Assembly (NCBI GenBank): GCA_017792345.1
Contig: CP051228.1
Coordinates: forward strand, 4,494,148-4,558,147
Source: Mesoflavibacter sp.
Lineage (GTDB): Bacteria > Pseudomonadota > Alphaproteobacteria > UBA8366 > Aestuariispiraceae
Length of the DNA: 64,000 nucleotides
Reading direction: 5' to 3'
Part shown: piece by piece, positions 18,145 to 27,161 of the stretch
Layout of the letters: each line of letters begins with the position of its first letter
How positions within the stretch are numbered: position 1 is the stretch's first letter
Notes under the pieces: generated by a model
What the model was told of the DNA's origin: nothing
The model's database searches: none
What the model saw: only the letters and a program-made list of their open reading frames with translations
Translations under genes and position numbers: made by a program

Positions 18145-20168
18145 CAGAAATCCACCTTCGCGGTCACGACATAGCTGCGACCCGGCGCGTTGAAGGGCGT
18201 TGCGGCCGAGTTGTCCACGGCCGACGTCGCCCGGTCGACATACAATTCGTTGAACAGGTTCCGCACGTCGAAACGTACGGTCAGCGCATCGAAATCGACG
18301 GGCTGATACTGCGCGAAGATGTCCGCGACGAAGTAGGATTTCGTCGGGAACTCTTGATTGGTGTCGTCTTCGAAGGCGTATTCCCCGCTGGCGCCTAGCG
18401 CGACGCCGATTTCCGGCCATTCGCGGACGACATCGACCGTCGCCGTATTGCCCATCTGCAGCCCATGATAGGACGCGTCACCACTTGCCATGGGCGTACC
18501 GTCGGAGCGGAACCGGTTGTGCGAATAGGTCGCCCGGACATAACCGATCTCTTCCTGATACTTGCCGGCAACGTTGAAACCCCAAGCCTTCAGATCACGT
18601 GTGATGTTGCGATAGGCCGACCCGCGGTCATGGCTGCCCTTGATTTCCGTCTGATAGACATGGAAATCGCCTGACAGATTGCCGTCCTCTACCTTCGCGC
18701 CCGCTTTGTAGTTGTATGAGCGCGAGGAACTCAGATCGTCATACTGCCATTGGCCGGCAAAGTTATAGATTTGGGATTCGCCCAGAGGAATAGGGCCGTA
18801 GGTACTGGCCGCACCGGCATAACCCGTCAGCCAAGTCAGAACGTCATATTCCAGGTTTGCACTGGCGCTGGGGCCGCCACCAGACAACGTCGTGCCGTCC
18901 ACACCCTCGAAGTGTTGCTGGTCATAACGAAGACCCAGAGTGCTTCGAAGCCGGGGCGACCAGTTCTGACGCGTCTGAACGAAGACGCCAAAATTGTCGG
19001 AGGTTTCGGTGTTCACGCGCGGCACTGTGGCGGCCGCGAAAATGCCGTTGTTCTCGCCGCGCCCCACATCGCGATAGAAATCCGTCCCGACCGTCACGCT
19101 ACCGCTATCGGCCAGCCCCAGTCCGGTAGAGAAGGTATTCGCGACCTTGCCGCTATAGCTTTTGGTTTGGGACCGAAAATTGAACCGGAAGTTTCCGAAA
19201 GCCAGATCGTGAATGAATAGGTCTGTTTCGGTATAGCTCAGCACGATCTCGGGATTGACGTATTCCGTCGGCGCCTCGTCCCGATAGGACAGCGTGAAGT
19301 GCTTGCGATTGTATTCCTGAAGCGTCGGGTCCGCGCCGTTGTTCAGCGACCCGAAATTGGCGCGGTTCGGCCGGATGCCCTTGTCTTCCAGGTAGCCCGC
19401 GTTGAACTCCAGGCGGCTACCGGTATTGCCGGTCCAGGCGGCCTTGCCCATGCTGTTGCGCATGTTCGGGCGGGTGCCTTCGACCTCATCGCCATTGGCG
19501 TCGTTATAGTTCCGGCCACCATCGATCGAACCATAGACCAGCGCCTCGAAATTCTCGTGCTGCCCGGCAACGGTCAGCGCCTGCGACAGGGTGCGGCCGT
19601 TGCTTCCCGCCTGGGTCCTGGAGAACCCGCCCAGCATTTCATCGATCTCAAGGATGTCGCGCGCATCTTTCGTTTCATAGGCGATCGAGCCGCCCAATGC
19701 GCCCGGCCCGACATCGACCGGCCCGACGCCGGTTTCGACCGAGACGGATTTCAACATGCCCGGATCGATGATTGCAGTGCCCAGATGGTGGAAGGCGGAG
19801 TTCACCTGGCGGGAGTCGTCCATCTTCACACTGAGGTTCGTATCCTCAATGCCGTTGACGTAGATCTTGCGCGACACGTCCGAGCCACCGCCGACGTGAA
19901 TCGACGATTCGCCGCGGAAGACGTCCTGGATGTTTGCCGGGTTCTGGCGATCCAACTGTTCCTGGGTGATGCTCACGCCGCCCGGCGCCACCTCGGTCGC
20001 CGTAACCGAGATCGGCGCCATGATGACGGCCTCTTCGGTTTCCGTCTTTTCCTGCGCCTGCGCGGCGACGCTGAATGCGGTCAGCGCAGCGCAGCTCATC
20101 AATGCCATGCGGAAAAAATTCGACGGAGTATTCTTGCGCAGTTCTTGCGCGACGTCGGCTCTGCCCAT
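18144..20168 (-). CDS. TonB-dependent outer-membrane receptor
   Basis: The start chosen is the ATG at 20168 with a strong GGAGGGTGG site upstream, giving 674 residues; an in-frame start 32 codons upstream would run through the Fur-like box. A signal peptide ends at about AAQAQ. A TonB-box-like PISVTATEVAP is followed by a plug domain (IQDVFRGESSIHVGG, GALGGSIAYET) and a 22-strand-type barrel ending in the usual terminal Phe (VVTAKVDF). The plug resembles heme and siderophore receptors. It is the first gene of a nine-gene operon running to tonB. Confidence 0.93.
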   Translation of the reverse strand: MGRADVAQELRKNTPSNFFRMALMSCAALTAFSVAAQAQEKTETEEAVIMAPISVTATEVAPGGVSITQEQLDRQNPANIQDVFRGESSIHVGGGSDVSRKIYVNGIEDTNLSVKMDDSRQVNSAFHHLGTAIIDPGMLKSVSVETGVGPVDVGPGALGGSIAYETKDARDILEIDEMLGGFSRTQAGSNGRTLSQALTVAGQHENFEALVYGSIDGGRNYNDANGDEVEGTRPNMRNSMGKAAWTGNTGSRLEFNAGYLEDKGIRPNRANFGSLNNGADPTLQEYNRKHFTLSYRDEAPTEYVNPEIVLSYTETDLFIHDLAFGNFRFNFRSQTKSYSGKVANTFSTGLGLADSGSVTVGTDFYRDVGRGENNGIFAAATVPRVNTETSDNFGVFVQTRQNWSPRLRSTLGLRYDQQHFEGVDGTTLSGGGPSASANLEYDVLTWLTGYAGAASTYGPIPLGESQIYNFAGQWQYDDLSSSRSYNYKAGAKVEDGNLSGDFHVYQTEIKGSHDRGSAYRNITRDLKAWGFNVAGKYQEEIGYVRATYSHNRFRSDGTPMASGDASYHGLQMGNTATVDVVREWPEIGVALGASGEYAFEDDTNQEFPTKSYFVADIFAQYQPVDFDALTVRFDVRNLFNELYVDRATSAVDNSAATPFNAPGRSYVVTAKVDF

Positions 20169-20204
20169 CGGCCCACCCTCCTGAAAAACACCAAAACTGA
20201 GAGT

Positions 20205-20226
20205 GAGACTGATTATCAATGCGAAT
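20205..20226 (-). promoter_or_regulatory. Fur-like box upstream of the TonB operon
   Basis: On the minus strand the sequence reads GCATTGATAATCAGTCTCA, closely resembling classical Fur sites built on GATAATCATTATC-type hexamers. It lies about 37-58 bp upstream of the receptor start, where it would cover the promoter. Iron-repressed expression of the whole nine-gene operon is the expected result. Confidence 0.65.
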
Positions 20227-20297
20227 CGATCTCGACCATCGCGGCGAGATTCGCGCATTCGCAAAAAGCTTTATAGAAAACTCACAGGGGCTTGCGA

Positions 20298-20323
20298 TTC
20301 CGGGGCTCGATCCCCGCCCGGAA
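20298..20323 (-). terminator. Possible terminator after the PAS histidine kinase gene
   Basis: A 7-bp stem (CCCGGAA with TTCCGGG) with a 12-nt loop begins directly after the kinase stop codon. No clear T-run follows on the minus strand. It may help separate the kinase transcript from the receptor promoter about 70 bp further on. Confidence 0.35.
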
Positions 20324-21985
20324 CTACGCTTTGGTGCGGCTGGCGGGAAACTCCAGAGACACCGTCGTTCCGCGATCGACCTTGCTGTCGATCCGCATAC
20401 GGCCGCCATGTTCGCGCATCAAACCATCGACGATGGACAGGCCAAGCCCCGTCCCTTCGGTGACATTGCTGGGCCGGCGCACCTGGGTGAAAGGATCGCG
20501 AATACGGTCGATGTCGGCGCCGGAAATGCCGATGCCGGTGTCCCGAACGGCAACGGTGATCCCGCCATCGCTGCGCGCGCAGGCACGAATCTGAACTTGC
20601 CCGCCCTCCGGCGTGAACTTGATCGCGTTCGTCATCAGGTTCAACAGCATCTGTTGAAGCCTGCGGGTGTCCACCTTCAGGGCGGGCAAAGCCTCCTCTA
20701 TTTCCTCCGCGACGGTCAGACCGCGGCGCTGCGCCCTCTCCTCCACGGTCAAACGCGCCTCCAGCACCGCATCGCGAATCCGAACCACGTTCTCTTCCAA
20801 CTCCGCCTTGCCGGATTCCAGCCGCGACATTTCCAGAATGTCGCTGATCAGTTCCAGGAGGTAGCGGCCGGATTTGTTCACCAGTTCCAGGTATTCCGCG
20901 TATTTTTGGTTCCCGATCGGCCCGAACATCTCCATGCGGATCATGTCCGAATAGCCGATGATGGAATTCAGCGGCGTGCGTAGTTCATGGCTCATCTGCG
21001 CAAGGAAGTTGGACTTGGCCTGGCTCGCTCGTTCCGCCTGCTCCTTCGCCAGTCGCAATTCCCGTGTCCGGTCTTCGACCCGGCATTCCAGTTCGGAATT
21101 GGCTTCGCGCAGAAGCTTCTCGGCATTCCTTTGTTCGGTAATGTCGTTGAAGGTCGTCACAAGGCCTTCCGGGATCGGACGGCCGCTGACTTCCAGGATG
21201 GAGCCATTCGGCCGCTCGCGAATGAAGCGATGCGATTCGGATGTGAAGGCCCGCCCCAGGGAGCGGTGCACGAGCTCATCCAGTTCGCCATCCCCGTATT
21301 CGCCGCGCGACGCATTGTACCGGATAACATCGGAAAGCGGCGTCCCCGGCGTGCAAAGCGTCTCCGGCAGATCCAGAAGCTCCGCCGCGCGGGTGTTGAT
21401 CAGCGACAACCGCATCTCGCAATCGAACATCGTGATCCCGGTGGTGACGCTTTCCAGCACGGTTTCCAGCATGTCGGTCTTGCGCTGCAGCTCCGCCTCG
21501 CGCTCCGCCAGGACGGCGGTCCGCGACTGGACGCGTTCCTCCAACCGGTCGTTGGCGGCCTTCAGCGCCTCTTCCGACCGGCGCAGAGTGGTAATGTCGG
21601 TATAGGTCGTGACAAACCCGCCACGCGCGACCGGATTGCCTTCGATGCGCAGGATCGTGCCGTCCAGCCGTTCGCGTTCGAAGGCATGCGCTTCGAACCG
21701 ACGGGCCAGGATCACCCTTTCCTCGACCAGCTTATCGATCGGACCGGGGCCGTACTCGCCGCGCTTTGCATTGTACTCGAAGAAGGTAGACAGCGGCGTC
21801 CCGGGCGCGCCCATCCAGGACGGGAAATCAAGGAGTTCCAGATAGAGGGAACTGCAGCAGACGAGCTTGAGATCGGCATCGAAATAGCTGATGCCCTGAC
21901 ACACATGCTCGAAAATATCCTGCAGGACGTCGCTTGGCGCCAGCCCGACTGTGAGAGCGATACTTTGGGACGCATCAACGTTCAT
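20324..21985 (-). CDS. Sensor histidine kinase with two PAS domains
   Basis: A 553-residue cytoplasmic kinase with no membrane span. Two tandem PAS_7-type domains occur at about residues 15-140 and 175-300; both contain a YNAxRGEYG motif and end in TTYTDIT or TTFNDIT. A short coiled coil follows, then HisKA with the phosphoryl-accepting His333 in SHELRTPLNSIIGYSD and a HATPase domain (MNLMTNAIKFTPEGG, DTGIGIS, GTGLGLSIVDGLM). No response regulator is adjacent, so it is an orphan. The signal is unknown. Confidence 0.9.
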   Translation of the reverse strand: MNVDASQSIALTVGLAPSDVLQDIFEHVCQGISYFDADLKLVCCSSLYLELLDFPSWMGAPGTPLSTFFEYNAKRGEYGPGPIDKLVEERVILARRFEAHAFERERLDGTILRIEGNPVARGGFVTTYTDITTLRRSEEALKAANDRLEERVQSRTAVLAEREAELQRKTDMLETVLESVTTGITMFDCEMRLSLINTRAAELLDLPETLCTPGTPLSDVIRYNASRGEYGDGELDELVHRSLGRAFTSESHRFIRERPNGSILEVSGRPIPEGLVTTFNDITEQRNAEKLLREANSELECRVEDRTRELRLAKEQAERASQAKSNFLAQMSHELRTPLNSIIGYSDMIRMEMFGPIGNQKYAEYLELVNKSGRYLLELISDILEMSRLESGKAELEENVVRIRDAVLEARLTVEERAQRRGLTVAEEIEEALPALKVDTRRLQQMLLNLMTNAIKFTPEGGQVQIRACARSDGGITVAVRDTGIGISGADIDRIRDPFTQVRRPSNVTEGTGLGLSIVDGLMREHGGRMRIDSKVDRGTTVSLEFPASRTKA

Positions 21986-22151
21986 ACCCTACTCCCGTTC
22001 CTCTTCGCGCATAACGGAATGGTCCCCATTCGCCTCCGGCGAAAGGTCCCGCCATACTCCTGGCGAAGCATCCACACGGCCCGGGACAATGCGGCAATCG
22101 CTTTAACAAAAGTATAACAAGGCGAAGAAACCCCAGTCTATTTAGGGAAAA

Positions 22152-23066
22152 TCAAACCCGCGGTATCGCCGCGTCCAGCCGTGCGAACTGGCGGCGCATC
22201 GCCTGCGTCAGGTGATCGGCTACGGCACGGGTCCGGGCCGGCGCGTGGCGGCCCGGCAGGGTCACGATCTGCACCGGAATATCCGCGCTGTCATACTGCG
22301 GCAGAACGCGGATCAGCGCGCCCGACGCCAGATCCGCCGCGGCATGATAGGAATAGACCCGCGCGTAACCCAGCCCCCGGCGGGCAGCGTCCAGTTGAAC
22401 GTCGATATCATTTGAGACCAGTCGCGGCGTCAGCGGCACCGGCACATCCTTGCCGTCGATGGGAAACCGCCATTCCGGACCGCCGCTGGTCCACGGTTCC
22501 ATCACGACCGGCAGAGCACTCAAGTCGGCGGGATGGCCGGGCACGCCCTGATCGCGCGCCAGGTCCGGACTGCAGACCGTGATCCAGCGGATATCGCCCA
22601 AGGCACGCGACCGCAGGCTCGAATCCGCCAGTGATCCGATCCGCAGGGCCGCGTCCAATTTGTGGTCGATCAGGTCGATATAACGGTCATCCAACAGCAG
22701 CTCGACCTGAACCTCCGGCCAGATCATCTGGAACCGCTCCATTTCCGGGGCCAGGAAATGCCGGCCGAAATACGGCGGCGCGGTGACCCGGACCATGCCG
22801 CGCAGCGCCTCCGGCTCCGTCCGGGCGGCCAGGGCGCGGTACCCGTCCAGAACGTCCCGGGCCTGATCGGCGAGGCGCCTGCCCGCCTCGGTCGGTGCAA
22901 TCCGGCGGGTCGTCCGTTCGATTAGCCGCGCACCGAACCGCTCCTCCATCTGGGCCAGAGCCCGCGTCACCGATGCCGGCGACCGCCGCAACCGGATTGC
23001 GGCCTGGCGCAGGCTGCCGGCGGTCACGATGGCGTTCAGGATCTCCAATTCATCCAATCGATCCAT
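22152..23066 (-). CDS. LysR family transcriptional regulator
   Basis: A 304-residue protein with an N-terminal winged helix-turn-helix (LNAIVTAGSLRQAAIRLRRSPASVTRALAQME) and a LysR substrate-binding domain from about residue 90. Its gene is divergent from the RibD-like reductase gene with a 102-bp gap, the classic LysR arrangement, so that gene is the likely target. The inducer is unknown. Confidence 0.9.
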   Translation of the reverse strand: MDRLDELEILNAIVTAGSLRQAAIRLRRSPASVTRALAQMEERFGARLIERTTRRIAPTEAGRRLADQARDVLDGYRALAARTEPEALRGMVRVTAPPYFGRHFLAPEMERFQMIWPEVQVELLLDDRYIDLIDHKLDAALRIGSLADSSLRSRALGDIRWITVCSPDLARDQGVPGHPADLSALPVVMEPWTSGGPEWRFPIDGKDVPVPLTPRLVSNDIDVQLDAARRGLGYARVYSYHAAADLASGALIRVLPQYDSADIPVQIVTLPGRHAPARTRAVADHLTQAMRRQFARLDAAIPRV

Positions 23067-23168
23067 TGTTCCAAAACCTGCAATTATGATTTGAGAAACT
23101 GCCGTCTATCACGACTTTTCTGAAACCATAAACTCCCCGGCATTGAAGGCAAGCCGAAGGAGGAAACC

Positions 23169-23735
23169 ATGCCTGCCAAAATCACAGTGACCCAATACAT
23201 CTCGCTCGACGGCGTAATCGAAGACCCGGTCGGGATGGAAAACAGCGGTTTGGGGGACTGGACGGGCCCCTATTCGCGGGGACCGGAAGGCGACCGGTTC
23301 AAGCATGAGGAATTGATGAACGCCGACGCCATGATCTATGGCCGCCGAACCTATGACGGCTTCGCCGCCGTCTGGCCGACGATCGAAAATGAGTTCGCCG
23401 ACCGCATGAACGCGCTGCCGAAATATCTCGCTTCAACCACGATTGCCACGCCGGGATGGAAGAACACGTCCCTGCTGGCGCCCGACCTGATTCCGGCCGT
23501 CGAGACCCTCAAGGCGCGGTTGGACGGCACGATCCTGATCTACGGCAGCGCCTCGATCTGCCACGCGCTGTTCCGCGCCGGCCTGATCGACGCCGTCACC
23601 CTGATGATCTACCCCGTCACCCTGGGCCGCGGCATCCGCCTGTTCCCGAAGGAAACACCCTGCCGCCTGTCCCTGACCCACAGCCAGACATTCGACGACG
23701 GCATCCAACTGCTGCAATACGAATCCGCCCGCTGA
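23169..23735 (+). CDS. Dihydrofolate reductase family (RibD C-terminal-like) protein
   Basis: A 188-residue protein of the DHFR/RibD-C fold: KITVTQYISLDGVIEDP at the start, ADAMIYGRRTYDGF near residue 52, and a C-terminal ILIYGSASICHAL for NADPH binding. Members include reductases of many pterin- or riboflavin-like substrates; the true substrate of such stand-alone proteins is mostly unknown. A good ribosome site (AAGGAGG) precedes the ATG. It is divergent from the LysR gene. Confidence 0.85.
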   Translation: MPAKITVTQYISLDGVIEDPVGMENSGLGDWTGPYSRGPEGDRFKHEELMNADAMIYGRRTYDGFAAVWPTIENEFADRMNALPKYLASTTIATPGWKNTSLLAPDLIPAVETLKARLDGTILIYGSASICHALFRAGLIDAVTLMIYPVTLGRGIRLFPKETPCRLSLTHSQTFDDGIQLLQYESAR

Positions 23736-23787
23736 ACCCGACCCGGGTCGCCGCTTGCCGAACTGATTTGTTTGGAAGGAAAGTGAG

Positions 23788-23863
23788 TGGCGACCCCTAC
23801 GGGATTCGAACCCGTGTTGCCGCCGTGAAAGGGCGGTGTCCTAGGCCTCTAGACGAAGGGGTC
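23788..23863 (-). tRNA. tRNA-Glu (anticodon UUC)
   Basis: A 76-nt cloverleaf. The acceptor stem is GACCCCT/AGGGGTC, the D-arm contains TCTAGAGGCC, the anticodon stem CCGCC/GGCGG encloses CTTTCAC with TTC as anticodon, and the T-arm has GGGTTCGAATCCC. Discriminator G is followed by an encoded CCA. The body closely resembles bacterial tRNA-Glu. Confidence 0.97.
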
Positions 23864-23984
23864 GCAGTAGAGGCACGGCGATGTGCGCCGTCCGTGGAGC
23901 GGGTGTTTACAGAGCCACGGCGGGTTGGTCAAGCGTCCCGTTTCATCAAACCGACAAGTTTTTTCCGGCGCCCTGTTTTTGAAA

Positions 23985-24000
23985 CGGCACGTGCCTTGCA
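23985..24000 (+). promoter_or_regulatory. Sigma-54 (RpoN) type promoter before the hook gene
   Basis: CGGCACGTGCCTTGCA matches the -24/-12 consensus TGGCACG-N4-TTGCA at all positions but the first. The GG at 23986-23987 and GC at 23998-23999 have the exact 10-bp spacing. It ends 55 bp before the flagellar gene, whose class is often RpoN-dependent in alphaproteobacteria. Confidence 0.75.
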
Positions 24001-24055
24001 TGTGGGTTTGCGGATCAGTCCGTCCGTTTGGGGACGGCCAAAGACGAGGCCTGCC

Positions 24056-25345
24056 ATGGTTGCCTATTCCCTGTTCTCGCCTGCCGTCAGCGCCATGAGG
24101 GCGCAGTCGCAGTCGTTTCAGAATATCAGCGACAATGTCGCCAATTCTCAGACACCGGGTTACAAGGCGGGCCAGGTTCGCTTTCAGGAGATGGTGGCCG
24201 GCAAGAACGGCGGCAGCAGCTATAACAGCCTGATGGGCGCCAGCGCGTATCAGCAGGTCTTCCGCGAGCGCGAAGGTGTGGTCACCAGTTCGGAGCGCGC
24301 GCTGGACGCGGCCTTGTCCGGCGAAGGCTTTTTCGTTACCTCGACCAGCCTGACCCCGCGCAACGATTCCATCGAACTGACCGATGCCGGGCGATTCAAT
24401 CCGACCCTGGTCGGCCAAGGGGCCAACAGCCAAGTCTACCTGACCGACATCAAGGGGAATTATCTGCTGGGCTGGCCGTATAATCCGGACACCGGCACAT
24501 TTGATATCAGCACCAACAGCACCAGTTCGCTGTCCCCCATCCGCATCGACCAGGAAGGCAATGCCTTCGATGCGGTCGCGACGTCCGAGGCGGCGCTGCA
24601 GATCAACCTGCCGGCGACGGCGGCGGCGGGCGACACCTTCGATTTCGACATTCCGATCTTCGATGGAACCGGCGACGCGGACGGGGTCAATGATACCCGC
24701 CAGGTAATCACGTCCTTCACCAAAGCCGCCGGCACCAATGTCTGGGATATGACCATCAGCGGGACAGGCGGGACGGTCACCAGCCCGGCGGTCCAGCCGG
24801 TCCAAGTCGAATTCGACGCAAATGGCCAGATCAGCCTTGTCGGCGGCGCGGCAGAGGCGCCGATCAACGTTTCGATCGATTGGGGGACACCCACCGTCAC
24901 GACGGCCTTCACGCTCGATCTGGAAGGCTCTACCAGCTATGCGGACGGTGCGAACCAACTCGACCTGCGGACCGACGGGAATACCGACGGCGTCCTGAGC
25001 AGTGTCCGGTTCGGCGAGAAGGGCAATGTGATCGGCATCTTCTCAAACGGCATCGACCGGCCTCTGGCGCGGGTCGCGGTCGCCGATGTCGTCGAGCCGA
25101 ACCGCCTGCTGGCCAGCGGACAGACCCATTGGCGGGTCGGCCCCAATTCCGGCGACCTGAACCTGATCGACCTGGACAATACGTCCCGGGTCTTTTTTGC
25201 CGGGTCCGCGATCGAACTGTCGAACACGGATCTGGGCACGGAATTCACCAATATGATCATCACGCAGAGGGCCTATTCCTCGGCAGCGACGACCTTGAAG
25301 ACGGTGGATGAGATGGTCCGCACGGCAACGGAGCTGAAGAGCTAG
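24056..25345 (+). CDS. Flagellar hook-basal body protein, FlgE-like
   Basis: The ATG at 24056 gives 429 residues; the longer open frame upstream crosses the tRNA and was rejected. Residues 1-40 carry the rod/hook N-terminal motif (FQNISDNVANSQTPGYKA), with GEGFFVT near 92. A central low-complexity D2-like region follows. The C-terminus is the conserved heptad helix (SNTDLGTEFTNMIITQRAYSSAATTLKTVDEM). These ends identify FlgE/FlgF/FlgG proteins, and the length points to FlgE. It stands alone, apart from other flagellar genes, behind a sigma-54-type promoter. No signal peptide, as expected for type III export. Confidence 0.88.
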   Translation: MVAYSLFSPAVSAMRAQSQSFQNISDNVANSQTPGYKAGQVRFQEMVAGKNGGSSYNSLMGASAYQQVFREREGVVTSSERALDAALSGEGFFVTSTSLTPRNDSIELTDAGRFNPTLVGQGANSQVYLTDIKGNYLLGWPYNPDTGTFDISTNSTSSLSPIRIDQEGNAFDAVATSEAALQINLPATAAAGDTFDFDIPIFDGTGDADGVNDTRQVITSFTKAAGTNVWDMTISGTGGTVTSPAVQPVQVEFDANGQISLVGGAAEAPINVSIDWGTPTVTTAFTLDLEGSTSYADGANQLDLRTDGNTDGVLSSVRFGEKGNVIGIFSNGIDRPLARVAVADVVEPNRLLASGQTHWRVGPNSGDLNLIDLDNTSRVFFAGSAIELSNTDLGTEFTNMIITQRAYSSAATTLKTVDEMVRTATELKS

Positions 25346-25361
25346 AGCAGCCCCTGCCCGG

Positions 25362-27152
25362 CTACTGAATTTCCGCGGCGTCGTCGACCATCAACTGCAC
25401 CTTGTCCACACCCTGCCACGTATCCAGGCGCAGCCGGCCGGCCAGATGGATGGGCCGGTCGCCCTGGGCGCGCAGCAATGCCTGCCCCATCGGCGTATCG
25501 GCGCAGCGGAAGGCAACCCCCTTCAAGCGGCCGCCCATGGCATCCGCGACCTGAATCTGGACATGATCCTCGCCGACGATGCGGGCCTGCACCACGCGGG
25601 CCTCCGGAATGGCGAAGCGCGGTTCCGCATTGCCCTGACCGAAGGGCTGAAGCCGCTCCAGCGCCCGGATCAGGTCCAGGCTGGCCCCGCCGACGCTGAC
25701 CGTCCCGTCCAGCCGCAGGACCGGGATCAGGCCGCCCGTCCCCGCCTCCGCCGCGACCCGATCGCACAGGAAGCGGGTCAGTTCCGCCAGGCGGTCGGCG
25801 GCCACGGTGAACCCCGCCGCCATCTTGTGGCCGCCGCCATTGATCAGAAGCTCGCTCTGGCGCGCCGCGATGACCGCCGATCCCAGATCGATTCCCGGGA
25901 CAGAGCGCCCAGACCCTTTGCCGATGCCGTCCTCGTCGAGTGCGACGACGCAGGTCGGACGGTTGAACCGGTCTTTCAGGCGGCTGGCGACAATGCCGAT
26001 GACGCCCGGATGCCAGCCCTTGCCCGACGCGACGATCATTGGGGCATCAGCGTCGCCGGACGCCTCGACCTGGGCGATCGCCTCTTCCAGACAGATTCGC
26101 TCGATCTCGCGGCGTTCCTCGTTATAGGCATCCAGCCGCTGGGCGATTACCTGGGCGCGCTGCGCGTCGTCGGTCGACAACAATTCCGCGCCTAGGGCGG
26201 ATTCGCCGACCCGGCCGCCGGCATTGACCCGGGGGCCCAGCAGGAAGCCCGCATGATAGGTTCCCGGTGCCTCCGTCACGCGCGCCACGTCGGACAATGC
26301 CGACAGGCCCGGATTGCCGCGCCGGGCCATGACTTTCAGCCCCTGGGCGACCAGCGCCCGGTTGACGCCGGTCAGGGGCACCACGTCGCAAACGGTCCCC
26401 AGCGCGACCAGATCGAGCAGCGCCATCAGATCCGGCGCCGGACGCGTCTCGAACCAGCCTTCCTGGCGCAGGGTACGGTTCAACGCCACCAGCAGCAGGA
26501 AGGTCACGCCGACTGCCGCCATGTTGCCATGCGGGCTGTCATCGTCCAGCCGGTTGGGATTGACCACCGCCAGTGCCTTGGGCAGGCGCGGTTCGGCCAC
26601 GTGGTGATCGACGACGATGGTCGCCACGCCCTGATTGGCGGCCTCGCTCAAAACGTCAAAGGCGGTGATGCCGCAATCGACGGTGATGACGACCGACGCC
26701 CCGTCCTGCTTCAGCTTGACCAGTGCCGGGACGTTCGGGCCGTAGCCTTCGGAGATACGGTCGGGGATGTAGCTGAGGATCCGGCCACCCGCCGCGCGCA
26801 CATAGCGCAGCAGCAGCGCGGAGGACGTCGCTCCATCGACATCGTAATCGCCGAAAACGGCCACCGTTTGGCCGCCTTTGATCGCGTCGGCAATGTGCCG
26901 GACTGCCTGATCCATGTCCCGCAGATGGGACGGATCGGGCAGATCGCGGGACAGTTTCGGATCAAGGAACGCTTCGGCGGCATCCAGATCGATGCCGCGC
27001 GCCGCCATGGCACGGGCGACGGGCTCCGGCAGGCTGTACCGCTGTGCCAGAGCCGCCGTCAGACGGGTATCGTCGGGCCGGGCCTCCCAGCGCTTGCCAG
27101 AGGCCGACTGCGCGACCCCCAGGAAAGCTTCGGAAGACCCGTCGAACGCCAT
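25362..27152 (-). CDS. recJ: Single-stranded-DNA-specific exonuclease RecJ
   Basis: A 5'-3' ssDNA exonuclease acting in recombination and mismatch repair. The 596-residue protein has the DHH motifs VFGDYDVDGATSSALLLRY (about residue 95), VDCGI and IVVDHHVAE, then the DHHA1 glycine motif INGGGHKMAAGFTV and a C-terminal OB-like domain. Length is normal. It is the last gene of an alaC-hom-glpX-recJ run and lies 9 bp after glpX. Confidence 0.96.
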   Translation of the reverse strand: MAFDGSSEAFLGVAQSASGKRWEARPDDTRLTAALAQRYSLPEPVARAMAARGIDLDAAEAFLDPKLSRDLPDPSHLRDMDQAVRHIADAIKGGQTVAVFGDYDVDGATSSALLLRYVRAAGGRILSYIPDRISEGYGPNVPALVKLKQDGASVVITVDCGITAFDVLSEAANQGVATIVVDHHVAEPRLPKALAVVNPNRLDDDSPHGNMAAVGVTFLLLVALNRTLRQEGWFETRPAPDLMALLDLVALGTVCDVVPLTGVNRALVAQGLKVMARRGNPGLSALSDVARVTEAPGTYHAGFLLGPRVNAGGRVGESALGAELLSTDDAQRAQVIAQRLDAYNEERREIERICLEEAIAQVEASGDADAPMIVASGKGWHPGVIGIVASRLKDRFNRPTCVVALDEDGIGKGSGRSVPGIDLGSAVIAARQSELLINGGGHKMAAGFTVAADRLAELTRFLCDRVAAEAGTGGLIPVLRLDGTVSVGGASLDLIRALERLQPFGQGNAEPRFAIPEARVVQARIVGEDHVQIQVADAMGGRLKGVAFRCADTPMGQALLRAQGDRPIHLAGRLRLDTWQGVDKVQLMVDDAAEIQ

Positions 27153-27161
27153 ATCCGTTCC

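Noticed and set aside
18145-18420. Longer start for the iron-complex binding protein
   Set aside because: It would remove the signal peptide from the N-terminus and lies inside the receptor gene; the ATG at 18144 is coupled to the receptor stop.
23456-24055. 200-codon N-terminal extension of the hook protein
   Set aside because: It overlaps the RibD-like gene in another frame and crosses the tRNA-Glu gene; the hook N-terminal motif starts right after 24056.
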